From positions 2,356,001-2,420,000 of the forward strand of contig NZ_CP015961.1 of assembly GCF_001659785.1 (NCBI RefSeq): a stretch of 64,000 nt of DNA, read 5' to 3'. The first letter of the stretch is position 1, and each line of letters starts with the position of its first letter. This document shows positions 56,334 to 64,000 of this stretch, piece after piece. Below the pieces are notes generated by a model. The model was not told where the DNA came from. It worked only from the letters and a program-made list of their open reading frames with translations, and did no database searches. The stretch comes from Dietzia timorensis (GTDB lineage: Bacteria > Actinomycetota > Actinomycetes > Mycobacteriales > Mycobacteriaceae). The translations under genes were made by a program, and so were the position numbers.

Positions 56334-57167
56334 TTAGAGTCCGTAGATGCGACGTGCGTTAATTGTTACTTGTGAGGCGAACTCTTCGGCGTCCATTTCA
56401 CGGGCTTTCGCAAGTTCTCGGGCGGTGTACCCGATGTACTGCGGCTCGTTGCGCGCGCCGCGGAACGGAACCGGGGTCATAAAGGGAGCATCGGTCTCGA
56501 TGAGGATCTGCTCGGCCGGCGCCTCCGCGCAGGCCTGTCGCAGATGTTCGTTGGCGGGGAATGTCGAGTTCCCCGCGAAAGAGAGAACGTACCCGCGACT
56601 GAGCGCCTCCCGGGCGACTTCGATCGGCGAGGAGAAGCAGTGCAGGATCACGGTATCCGGCTCGCCGGCACTCGCCAGTTCCCGCATGAGGTCCTCGTCC
56701 GCTTCGCGGTTGTGGATCATCAGCGGCTTGCCGAGGGACTTGGCGAGTTCGATGTGCCAGTGCAGCGCCTCGATCTGCGTGTCCTTGTCTGCGGTGGTCT
56801 CGTCCTTGTCCAGCCAGTACCAGTCGAGTCCGCACTCCCCGATCGCGACGACTCGCCGGTGCCCGGCCAACTCGGTGAGCTCGGCACGCACGTCGTCGGT
56901 GAGCTGCTGCGATTTGGTCGGATGCACCGCGACCGCTGCGACGACGCGCTCGTCCCACTGCGTGGCCGCGACGGCCTGCCGGGTCTCCTCGATACCGTCG
57001 CCGACGTTGCACACCATGCCCACGCCGGTCGCCACGGCGCGGTCCATGATCGCGCGGACCTCGTCCAGGGTCCTGGCGCCGCACGACCATAGGTGCGTGT
57101 GTGCATCGAACAGCGAACCGAGCGGTTCCGGGGGGATCGGTGTCGGGCGCGGCTTCTTCTTACCCAA
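56334..57167 (-). CDS. tatD: TatD-family metal-dependent hydrolase / DNase
   Basis: A 277-residue TIM-barrel hydrolase. Metal ligands are seen in FDAHTHL, GECGLDWYW, MIHNREADEDL, HCFSSPIEVA and IETDAPFMTP. TatD is a 3'-5' DNase of quality control and repair. A TTG start at 57167 (GKKKPRPTP follows) is preferred, with GAGG upstream; the frame runs open further but without a better start. It lies between metG and rpfB, as is conserved. Confidence 0.9.
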   Translation of the reverse strand: MGKKKPRPTPIPPEPLGSLFDAHTHLWSCGARTLDEVRAIMDRAVATGVGMVCNVGDGIEETRQAVAATQWDERVVAAVAVHPTKSQQLTDDVRAELTELAGHRRVVAIGECGLDWYWLDKDETTADKDTQIEALHWHIELAKSLGKPLMIHNREADEDLMRELASAGEPDTVILHCFSSPIEVAREALSRGYVLSFAGNSTFPANEHLRQACAEAPAEQILIETDAPFMTPVPFRGARNEPQYIGYTARELAKAREMDAEEFASQVTINARRIYGL

Positions 57168-57285
57168 TGGTGGAAAATCCTCTGCGTTGTGACATCGCGT
57201 CCGGCGACGTCGTCGTGCATGGTCGTTCGGTGTGGCCTGTGGTGTGGCGTGTATCGACAGGCGACGGCCCGCCGCTGGTGTGGCC

Positions 57286-59127
57286 TCAGGCGTCCTCGTG
57301 TTGGACGGGCGCCCACTCGGGGCCGGTCTCGGCGAGCTCCGGATCGAGCTTGGCGAAAATCGGGCTCGGCTTCGCGAGCTCGGTGCCCGGCTCGATCGGC
57401 GTGCGCGCCCACACTGCCTTCGCAGAAGCGTAGTTGCCCTGGATCGTGGCGTAGGTGCGCCCTGCCTCGGGCACGCCGACGCCGACCGGCTCGACGGGCA
57501 TGTCGTCTTCGACCTCGCGCGCCTCGGGCATGGCCGCCCACACGCCGGTGCCGCCGAGCGCCTCGAACACCTTCTGCGAGGCAGACGGGATGAACGGGGT
57601 GAGTAGAGCGTTGGCATCGGAGACCACCTGCAACGCGGTGTGCAGCACGGTCGCGAGTCGGTCCCGTTGCTCCGGGTCCTTTGCCAACTTCCACGGTTCG
57701 CACGCCGCGATGTAGCGGTTGGCCGCGCCGACCACGCGCATCGCCTCGGTGGCGCCGGCCTTGAACCGCGACTGCGACAGGTGCTCCCCGACGGTGTCGA
57801 ACGCCTTTTCCGCGGCCGCGAGCAGCTCGGTGTCGAGGTCCTCGAGCTCGGCGGGTTCCGGGATGTGGCCGAAGTTCTTGTGGGCCATCGAGATCGTCCG
57901 GTTGACGAGATTGCCCCACTCATTGGCGAGCTCGAAATTGACCCGGCGCACGAACTCGTCCCACGTGAAGTCGGTGTCCTGGTTCTCCGGCCCGGCCACG
58001 GCGATGAAGTACCGCAGCGCGTCGGCGCCGAAGGTGTCGAGGAAGTCGCGCACGTAGATGACGACGCCACGCGAGGAGGAGAACTTCGAGCCGCTCATCG
58101 TGAGGAACTCCGAGGACACGACCTCTGTGGGCAGATTGAGCTCGCCGAACGTGCCCGGCTGGCCGCCCTTGGCGCCCTGGCCGGTGTACCCGAGCAGTTC
58201 AGCGGGCCAGATCTGCGAGTGGAAGGTGATGTTGTCCTTGCCCATGAAGTAGTAGGCGAGCGCCTCGGGGTCGGTCCACCAGCGACGCCACGCTTCCGGC
58301 TCGCCGGTCCGCCACGCCCATTCGATCGACGCGGACAGGTAGCCCACGACGGCGTCGAACCACACGTAGAGCTTCTTGTCCTTGCGGTCCTGCCAGTCCG
58401 GGATCGGGATCGGGATGCCCCAGTCGATATCGCGGCTCATCGCGCGCGGGCGCAGATCGGCGAGCAGGTTCTTGGAGAACTTGAGCACGTTCGGTCGCCA
58501 ATCGGTGCGCCCGTCAAGCCACGTACCCAGCGCCTCGGCGAGCGCGGGCAGATCGAGGAACCAGTGCTCGGTCTCCACGAATTCCGGGGTCTCGCCGTTG
58601 ATCTTCGACACCGGGTCCTTCAAATCAATCGGGTCGAGCTGGTTCCCGCAGTTGTCGCACTGGTCGCCGCGGGCGCCGGAGTAACCGCAGATCGGGCACG
58701 TGCCCTCGATGTACCGGTCCGGCAGCGTGCGGCCCGTCGACGGGCTGATCGCGCCGGTCGTGGTCTTGGGGACCATGTAGCCGTTGTCGTGCAACCCGCG
58801 GAAGAGTTCCTGTACCACCGCGAAGTGATTCCGGGTAGTCGTGCGGGTGAACAGGTCGTAGGACAGACCGAGGCCGACGAGGTCGTCGACGATGACGCGG
58901 TTGTAGCGGTCGGCGAGCGCCTGGACCGGCACGCCTTCCTTCTCCGCCTGCACGAGAAGCGGGGTGCCGTGCTCGTCGGTGCCGGAGACCATGAGTACCT
59001 CGTTGCCCGACATTCGCTGGAAACGCGCGAACACGTCCGAAGGAACACCGAATCCGGACACGTGGCCGATGTGGCGGGGGCCGTTGGCATACGGCCATGC
59101 GACGGCGACGAACACAGCTTTACCCAT
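57286..59127 (-). CDS. metG: Methionyl-tRNA synthetase
   Basis: A 613-residue class I aminoacyl-tRNA synthetase. HIGH-type motif ANGPRHIGH, the zinc knuckle [17 protein letters not shown], and a KMSKS-equivalent [14 protein letters not shown]-terminal anticodon-binding domain is present, with no appended tRNA-binding domain. The ATG at 59127 follows TAGGGT by 7 nt on the minus strand, consistent with a leaderless mRNA. The order metG-tatD-rpfB is conserved. Confidence 0.97.
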   Translation of the reverse strand: MGKAVFVAVAWPYANGPRHIGHVSGFGVPSDVFARFQRMSGNEVLMVSGTDEHGTPLLVQAEKEGVPVQALADRYNRVIVDDLVGLGLSYDLFTRTTTRNHFAVVQELFRGLHDNGYMVPKTTTGAISPSTGRTLPDRYIEGTCPICGYSGARGDQCDNCGNQLDPIDLKDPVSKINGETPEFVETEHWFLDLPALAEALGTWLDGRTDWRPNVLKFSKNLLADLRPRAMSRDIDWGIPIPIPDWQDRKDKKLYVWFDAVVGYLSASIEWAWRTGEPEAWRRWWTDPEALAYYFMGKDNITFHSQIWPAELLGYTGQGAKGGQPGTFGELNLPTEVVSSEFLTMSGSKFSSSRGVVIYVRDFLDTFGADALRYFIAVAGPENQDTDFTWDEFVRRVNFELANEWGNLVNRTISMAHKNFGHIPEPAELEDLDTELLAAAEKAFDTVGEHLSQSRFKAGATEAMRVVGAANRYIAACEPWKLAKDPEQRDRLATVLHTALQVVSDANALLTPFIPSASQKVFEALGGTGVWAAMPEAREVEDDMPVEPVGVGVPEAGRTYATIQGNYASAKAVWARTPIEPGTELAKPSPIFAKLDPELAETGPEWAPVQHEDA

Positions 59128-59174
59128 GTCCTAAACCCTAATGGACTAGGTGCCGCGGTTCCGAATAAGACCAC

Positions 59175-59185
59175 TCCGACGTCAT
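59175..59185. repeat. ATGACGTCGGA intergenic word, copy 5
   Basis: An exact copy (minus orientation) 48 nt upstream of metG and 14 nt left of the tandem repeat. Confidence 0.6.
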
Positions 59186-59198
59186 ACGCGGTGCCGTG

Positions 59199-59262
59199 TT
59201 GTCCGGTTGCACGGCCTCGCCTTGTCCATTTGCCTCGCCTTGTCCGGTTGCACGGCCTAGCC
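59199..59262. repeat. Three-unit tandem repeat between metG and the betP-like gene
   Basis: Three head-to-tail units beginning TTGTCC: 59199-59221 (23 bp), 59222-59239 (18 bp, lacking ACGGC) and 59240-59262 (23 bp). Units 1 and 3 share TTGTCCGGTTGCACGGCCT and differ only in CTCGCC against CTAGCC; the middle unit reads TTGTCCATTTGCCTCGCC. The middle unit shares CCATTTGCCTCGCC with 23058-23071, and units 1 and 3 share TTGCACGGCCT with 33081-33091. Confidence 0.7.
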
Positions 59263-59291
59263 GGGGTGTCCGGCCGTTCCGGATAGCGAAA

Positions 59292-59322
59292 GAGCCACCC
59301 CGCACGGTGTGCGGGGCGGCTC
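59292..59322 (-). terminator. Terminator of the betP-like gene
   Basis: GAGCC-a-CCCCGCAC pairs with GTGCGGGG-c-GGCTC, one internal mismatch, loop GGT, about 30 nt past the stop on the minus strand. T-run is weak. Confidence 0.7.
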
Positions 59323-59350
59323 GATCAACTACCGGGGATGACGGCGGAGG

Positions 59351-61144
59351 TCAGACGAGCGGCTCGTCCTTGCCGCCCGCTGCTGCCTCGGCTTCTTCTT
59401 GCTCGATGGCCTCGTCCGATCCGGGCATCGGGACAGGGCCGTCATTGAGGGCCTCGTCCTTGCTGGCCCCGGATAGGCGGCGCCACGCGAACGGGCTGCG
59501 CATCGCGGCGAGCGTGCGCCCCGTCGGGTCGGCGCGCAGCATCTTCATGATCGATACCGCGAGCACGACGAGAATGATGAGGAATGGCGACGCCGCGATG
59601 ATCGTGATCGATTGCAGCGAGTCCAGCGCTTCGGAACCGCCACCACCTGCCAGCAGCATGATGATCGCGATGGCTCCGGTACAGATACCGAAAAACACGG
59701 TGACGTATCGGGCGGGTTCCTCGATGCCGTACTGGCCCATACCGCCCATCACGACCGACGCCGAGTCGGCGGAGGTGATGAAGAAGATGGCGATGAGAGC
59801 CATCGCGAGGATCATGATGATCGTCGAGCCGGGCAGGTTGCTGGCGACGTTGAACAGTTCGCGCTCGGACACCTCGGCGTCGCGGATGGTGTCGCCGATC
59901 GCCTCCAGGTGCAGGGCGGTGCCGCCGAAGATCGAGAACCACACGATCGACATGCCGGCCGGCACCAGCACGACGCCGGCGACGAACTGGCGGATCGTGC
60001 GCCCGCGGGAGATGCGCGCGAGGAACATGCCGACGAACGGCGACCAGGACACCCACCAGGCCCAGTAGAAGATCGTCCAGGAACCGAGCCACTCGCCCGC
60101 TTCCCCGTTCTGGCTCGCACCCGTACGCGAGGCCATATCGAGGAAATTCTGGAGGTACTGGCCGAGCGAGGTCGGGATCAGGTTGAGGATGAGCACGAGC
60201 GCGCCCGAGAAGATCGCGACGAACAGGGCGAGGCAGAGTGCCAGCACCATGTTGATGTTCGACAGCAGCTGGATGCCCTTGGACACACCCGAGGCCGCCG
60301 AGACGAGGAACGCCAGGCCGAGTACCACGATGACGCCGATGACGATTCCGATGCCCGTGGTGGAGATCGCGCCCGTCTCGTTGAGTCCGGTCTGGATCTG
60401 CAGGGCACCGAGACCCAGCGAGCACGCGGTGCCGAAGATGGTCGCGAGAATCGTGAGAACGTCGAGGAACTTGCCCAGTCCGCCCTTGGCGTTCTTCTCA
60501 CCGATGACCGGGATCATCGCCTGTGAGATGAGGTGGGTACGACCGTATCGGTACGCGGTGAGCGCAAGCGCGAGCCCCACGACGGCGTAGCCGGACCACG
60601 GGTGCATGCCCCAGTGGAAGGCGGTGGTCGCCAACGCCATGCCATAGGTGGGCTCGTCGACCCCGGGAGGCGCGTCGTGGAAGTGAGCGAGCGGTTCGGA
60701 AACGCCGAAGAACATCAGACCGATGCCCATGCCGGCGGCGAACATCATCGCGATCCACGAACCCGTACGGTATTCGGGGCGCTCTCCGTCGGCGCCGATG
60801 CGGATCGCACCATATTTCGACAACGCGAGGTAGATGACGAAACCGACCGCCGAGGTCTGGATGAGCACGAAGGCCCAGCCGAGATTGCCGGTGGTCCAGC
60901 TGAACGCACTGTCTGCGGCGCTGGAGAAGCTATCGGTCCAGGCCACGCCCCACAGCACCACGGCCGCGACCACTGCGAGAGTGGCCGAGACGACGACCCA
61001 GTCGGTCTTCTTCACATTCGGGTCCGAAGGCGCGGGGCTGTTCGGATCCTGAGCGACGGCGGAATCGGCCGTAGAACTCGCAACCGGGGACCCGGATGAA
61101 CCGGATCCCCGTGTCTCTTTCGGATCATTGGCAGAATTAGGCAT
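59351..61144 (-). CDS. betP: BCCT-family glycine betaine transporter, BetP-like
   Basis: A 597-residue sodium-coupled osmolyte carrier with 12 helices. The sodium-type motif AAGMGIGLMFFGVSEP and the helix 8 signature WWVSWSPFVGMFLARISRGR are present, and much of the core (FGTACSLGLGALQI, GEWLGSWTIFYWAWW, VPAGMSIVWFSIFGG) is near that of C. glutamicum BetP as I recall it. Its place between rsmI and metG is also that of betP. The N-terminal 55 residues are Ser/Asp/Pro-rich. The C-terminal tail is not the Arg/Lys-rich osmosensor of BetP but ends acidic (QEEAEAAAGGKDEPLV), so osmosensing may differ. ATG at 61144; a TTG start at 61180 is less likely. Confidence 0.9.
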   Translation of the reverse strand: MPNSANDPKETRGSGSSGSPVASSTADSAVAQDPNSPAPSDPNVKKTDWVVVSATLAVVAAVVLWGVAWTDSFSSAADSAFSWTTGNLGWAFVLIQTSAVGFVIYLALSKYGAIRIGADGERPEYRTGSWIAMMFAAGMGIGLMFFGVSEPLAHFHDAPPGVDEPTYGMALATTAFHWGMHPWSGYAVVGLALALTAYRYGRTHLISQAMIPVIGEKNAKGGLGKFLDVLTILATIFGTACSLGLGALQIQTGLNETGAISTTGIGIVIGVIVVLGLAFLVSAASGVSKGIQLLSNINMVLALCLALFVAIFSGALVLILNLIPTSLGQYLQNFLDMASRTGASQNGEAGEWLGSWTIFYWAWWVSWSPFVGMFLARISRGRTIRQFVAGVVLVPAGMSIVWFSIFGGTALHLEAIGDTIRDAEVSERELFNVASNLPGSTIIMILAMALIAIFFITSADSASVVMGGMGQYGIEEPARYVTVFFGICTGAIAIIMLLAGGGGSEALDSLQSITIIAASPFLIILVVLAVSIMKMLRADPTGRTLAAMRSPFAWRRLSGASKDEALNDGPVPMPGSDEAIEQEEAEAAAGGKDEPLV

Positions 61145-61350
61145 GACAGCAAAGCTTTCACTACTTAGCAGATGTTTCAACCCGAAAGACTGAAAATCTC
61201 AGCTGAGACAGGCCTGAATAGGGCCTATATGCTGCCAGTACGCAGTAACGGGAGCAATATTTCACATTCGGCACCATTCGGGGGACCTAGCAGGGCACTT
61301 CGCCCCGTCCGGCGCCGACCGCTCGGTGCCGCGTCGCGTGCGGCTGCCCT

Positions 61351-62256
61351 CTATTGCAGCCTTACGGCCGCGTCGTATAGCGCCTTTCGCGCGATTCCGG
61401 TGCGCTCGGCCACCCGCGCGGCCGCATCCTTGACGCGGATCCCCTCGCGCTCGGCCATCGCTAGAACCTCGCCTGCGGCCGCATCGACATCGAACTCGGT
61501 GGTCTCCCCCGGCTCCGCGGGCGCGAGCACGACGACGATCTCACCCCGGACACCGTCGGCCGTGCGCGACGCGAGCTCGGCAAGCGAACCGCGCAGCACC
61601 TCCTCATAGGTCTTGGTCAGTTCCCGGCACACGGCCGCCTGCCGGTCCGGTCCGAGGACCTCGGCGGCATCGGCGAGTGTCGCGCCCACCCGATGCGGGG
61701 ACTCGAAGAACACGACCGTGCGCTCCTCTCTTTCCAGGGAGGCCAACCAGGTGCGGCGCTTGCCCTGTTTGCGCGGCGGGAATCCGTCGAAGGCGAAGCG
61801 GTCCACGGGCAATCCGGAAAGTACGAGTGCAGTGGTGACGGCGGATGGACCGGGCAGGCAGGTGATGGGGACGTTCTCCGTCATACCTGCTGACACGATG
61901 GCGAATCCGGGATCCGAGACCGAGGGCATCCCGGCATCGGTGACCACGAGGATCGACTCGCCGGCCGAAGCCCTCTCAAGGAGCCACGGGGTGCGGGCGG
62001 TTTCGTTGTGCTCGAAGAAGCTGACGACCTGGCCGGTGATCTCGACACCGAGGGCGCGTGCGAGCTGGCGGGCGCGACGGGTGTCCTCGGCGGCAACGAC
62101 ATCGGCGGCGCGAAAAGCGTCGCGCAGGCGCTCGGAGGCGTCTGCCGGGTTCCCGATGGGCGTCGCGGCGAGAATGATCCCCGATGGCAGGGACTGTGGC
62201 AACGCCGAGTCCTTCGGCTGTTGCTCGTCGTGGGCCCGCGGATCGGAGGTGTCCAT
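61351..62256 (-). CDS. rsmI: 16S rRNA (cytidine1402-2'-O)-methyltransferase RsmI
   Basis: A 301-residue SAM-dependent tetrapyrrole-methylase-fold enzyme that modifies C1402 of 16S rRNA. It shows ATPIGNPADAS, AAEDTRRARQL, VTDAGMPSVSDPG, LPGPSAVTTALVLSGLP, FFESPHRV and CRELTKTYEEV, all typical of RsmI. A disordered N-terminus of about 25 residues is extra. It is divergent from pmt, as in M. tuberculosis and C. glutamicum. Confidence 0.95.
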   Translation of the reverse strand: MDTSDPRAHDEQQPKDSALPQSLPSGIILAATPIGNPADASERLRDAFRAADVVAAEDTRRARQLARALGVEITGQVVSFFEHNETARTPWLLERASAGESILVVTDAGMPSVSDPGFAIVSAGMTENVPITCLPGPSAVTTALVLSGLPVDRFAFDGFPPRKQGKRRTWLASLEREERTVVFFESPHRVGATLADAAEVLGPDRQAAVCRELTKTYEEVLRGSLAELASRTADGVRGEIVVVLAPAEPGETTEFDVDAAAGEVLAMAEREGIRVKDAAARVAERTGIARKALYDAAVRLQ

Positions 62257-62336
62257 ATCGGTAACCGTACGGCGAATCGGCGGCGCGGCGCGCGCTCGGT
62301 CCCACCCGAACCCGCGGCGGGCATTAGGATTCTCGG

Positions 62337-64000
62337 GTGATGACCAGCCACTCCCCGACCCTCGACCCCGGCGGCTCCTCGCGCCCCGCGCCCGGCGACG
62401 ACGGCGCTGCGCGGCGCCCGGGCCCGGCGCTGCCCGCTCCCGACTTCGGCCCCGCCGACCGCGTGCGCGGATGGATCGTCACCGGGGTCGTCGCGCTCAT
62501 CGCGCTGGTGACGCGCCTGTATTCGCTTGGTTCGGCCACCGACGGCGGCACGCCGATCTTCGACGAGAAGCACTACGCCCCGCAGGCCTTCCAGATTTCT
62601 CAGCTCGGGATCGAGGAAAACCCTGGCTACGGGCTGATCGTGCACCCTCCGGTGGCCAAGCAGATCCAGTCGATCGGCGGCTTTCTGTTCGGCTACACGC
62701 CGCTGGGCTGGCGGATCACCGCGGCGCTCGCGGGCGTGCTCGTCATCGTGCTCATCGTGCGTATGACTCGCCGGCTCACCCGCTCCACGTTCCTCGGCGG
62801 ACTCGCCGGGTTGCTGCTCGCCTGCGATGGCGTGCTGTTCGTGACCTCCCGCGTCGGGATGCTCGACATCTACCAGGTCCTCTTCGTGACGGCGGCAGCC
62901 GCGTGCCTCCTCGTCGACCGTGATCGCATGCGCCTGCGCATGCACCGCGCCGCATTAGCCGGGCGGGTGAACCCCGCTCGTCCCGGACCAGCGATGGGTC
63001 TGGCCTGGTTCTATTTCCTGGCCGCGCTGATGGTGGCCGCGTGCGCCGCTGTCGTCGTCGTGCTCGGGGTATCGCTGGCGGGGATCGCCGCCGCGGTCGC
63101 CCTGGCCGCGGCTGGCGTGGCGGTGTCGGTGTATTTGCTGCGCGCCTCGGATTTCGGCCGCCGGCCGGTGACCGATCTCGGGCCGCGCCTCGGTTTCCGG
63201 TGGTGGCGCTTCGGTGCAGGCGTGATGCTCGGCCTGGCGCTCGGCACGAAGTGGTCCGGCCTCTACTACATCGCGTTCTTCGGCGTCATGGCGCTGGCTT
63301 TCGATATCGCGCTGCGCAGCCGCTATCGGGTGCGGGCGCCGCTGCTCGGCGCACTCACGCGGGACTCCGTGCCCGCGTTCGCGTCGCTGGTGATCTGGCC
63401 GGCGATCTTGTACATGATGTCGTGGCTGCCGTGGTTCCGCGACGAGAACGCGGTGTACCGGCACGTCGTGGGGACGAAAGTCGACGCGGATTCAGTGTGG
63501 AGCTTCCTGCCCGATTCGGTGCAGTCGTGGATCTACTACCAGTCCTCGGTGATGGACTTCCACTCCTCGCTGACGAACTCCGCCGGCAACATGCACCCGT
63601 GGGAATCGAAGCCGTGGGTGTGGCCAATGAGCCTGCGACCGATGCTCTACTACATGGAGCAGGGCCCCGAGGTGGGCGGCTGCGGCGAGGATTCGTGCGT
63701 GCAAGCGATCATGCTCAACGGGACACCGGCGATGTGGTGGCTCGCGATCCCCGTGCTCGGCTTCGCGCTGTGGCGGGCGATTTTCTCGCGCGACGCGCGG
63801 TACGCGTTTGCGCTGGTCGGCTACGCCGCAGGGATCATCCCTTGGTTCTTCATGCTCGACCGGCAGATGTACTTCTTCTACGGCGCGCTGCTCATTCCGT
63901 TCTTCGTGATCATGCTCGCGCTGATCCTCGGCGAGATCGCCGGCGTGCTTCGGGCAGGCCGTGCGCCGAGTCCTTCGCAGCTCGCCGAGCGTGAGGAAAA
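62337..64000 (+). CDS. pmt: Protein O-mannosyltransferase (PMT/GT39 family), 3' end outside the window
   Basis: The first 554 residues of a polytopic membrane enzyme that transfers mannose from polyprenyl-phosphomannose to secreted proteins. The first luminal loop has the catalytic acidic residues in PIFDEKHYAPQAF, followed by GYGLIVHPPVAKQ; later SRVGMLDIYQVLF and LGTKWSGLYYIAFFG are typical, as is the WESKPWVWPM region. M. tuberculosis has one such enzyme (Rv1002c). GTG at 62337 follows TAGGAT by 6 nt (leaderless); the next codon is ATG. No stop is reached before the end of the window. Confidence 0.95.
   Translation, partial: MMTSHSPTLDPGGSSRPAPGDDGAARRPGPALPAPDFGPADRVRGWIVTGVVALIALVTRLYSLGSATDGGTPIFDEKHYAPQAFQISQLGIEENPGYGLIVHPPVAKQIQSIGGFLFGYTPLGWRITAALAGVLVIVLIVRMTRRLTRSTFLGGLAGLLLACDGVLFVTSRVGMLDIYQVLFVTAAAACLLVDRDRMRLRMHRAALAGRVNPARPGPAMGLAWFYFLAALMVAACAAVVVVLGVSLAGIAAAVALAAAGVAVSVYLLRASDFGRRPVTDLGPRLGFRWWRFGAGVMLGLALGTKWSGLYYIAFFGVMALAFDIALRSRYRVRAPLLGALTRDSVPAFASLVIWPAILYMMSWLPWFRDENAVYRHVVGTKVDADSVWSFLPDSVQSWIYYQSSVMDFHSSLTNSAGNMHPWESKPWVWPMSLRPMLYYMEQGPEVGGCGEDSCVQAIMLNGTPAMWWLAIPVLGFALWRAIFSRDARYAFALVGYAAGIIPWFFMLDRQMYFFYGALLIPFFVIMLALILGEIAGVLRAGRAPSPSQLAEREE

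Overview
The window is about 64 kb of high-GC chromosome from a mycolic-acid actinobacterium (order Mycobacteriales), most like Corynebacterium or a close relative such as Dietzia. The evidence is an Ag85/Cmt-type mycolyltransferase, an RpfB resuscitation factor, a mycothiol-type MDMPI protein, a class I PPK2, the glutamate importer gluABCD, the lysE/lysG pair, frequent GTG/TTG starts and several apparently leaderless genes. From memory, the backbone follows the M. tuberculosis Rv1002c-Rv1022 neighbourhood (pmt, rsmI, metG, tatD, rpfB, ksgA, ispE, pth, rplY, prs, glmU, mfd, mazG, lpqU). The position of a BetP-like gene between rsmI and metG matches C. glutamicum. The genus is inferred; no rRNA gene is present.

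Layout. 1-3.8 kb: tail of an unknown gene, a NarL/LuxR response regulator, a RES-type toxin with a long Xre-family antitoxin, and a divergent MerR/SDR pair. 3.8-10.7 kb, minus strand: mfd-mazG overlapping by 4 nt, then an LpqU-like lytic transglycosylase and a secreted lipase. 10.8-15.9 kb: AraC regulator divergent from a Baeyer-Villiger monooxygenase/SDR operon, then a VKOR protein and a RibD-C reductase. 16-22 kb, accessory: tRNA-Gln, a DUF2267-like gene behind repeated GGGGTGAA boxes, a large secreted protein of unknown function, two very small proteins and a BetT-type choline carrier. 22-29.5 kb: EamA exporter, glmU-prs, ArsC-like, rplY, lysE/lysG, pth. 29.6-33 kb: gluABCD. 33-45.8 kb: NAD(P)-binding protein, MDMPI protein, secreted 5'-nucleotidase, prfC, AI-2E-family protein, GtrA, 3-hydroxyisobutyryl-CoA hydrolase family, mycolyltransferase, PPK2 and a lipoprotein. 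45.8-51.4 kb: LLM oxidoreductase, VOC protein, alkaline-phosphatase-type hydrolase, MFS, ABC-F. 51.5-64 kb: ispE, ksgA, two inserted unknown genes, rpfB, tatD, metG, betP-like, rsmI and the start of pmt.

Shared themes are cell-envelope building and remodelling (glmU, lpqU, rpfB, mycolyltransferase, GtrA, PMT), osmolyte uptake (two BCCT carriers), amino-acid traffic (gluABCD, lysE) and translation factors (metG, ksgA, rsmI, prfC, pth, rplY). Clear intrinsic terminators follow betT, prs, rplY and gluD and lie downstream of the betP-like gene.

The most unusual signals outside known genes are: an 11-bp word, ATGACGTCGGA, present in at least seven exact copies (five intergenic); a three-unit tandem repeat downstream of metG with partial copies elsewhere; a RES antitoxin about twice the usual length; a 53-aa PorH-like peptide gene; and a prion-like Tyr/Gly/Gln-rich membrane protein inserted between ksgA and rpfB.
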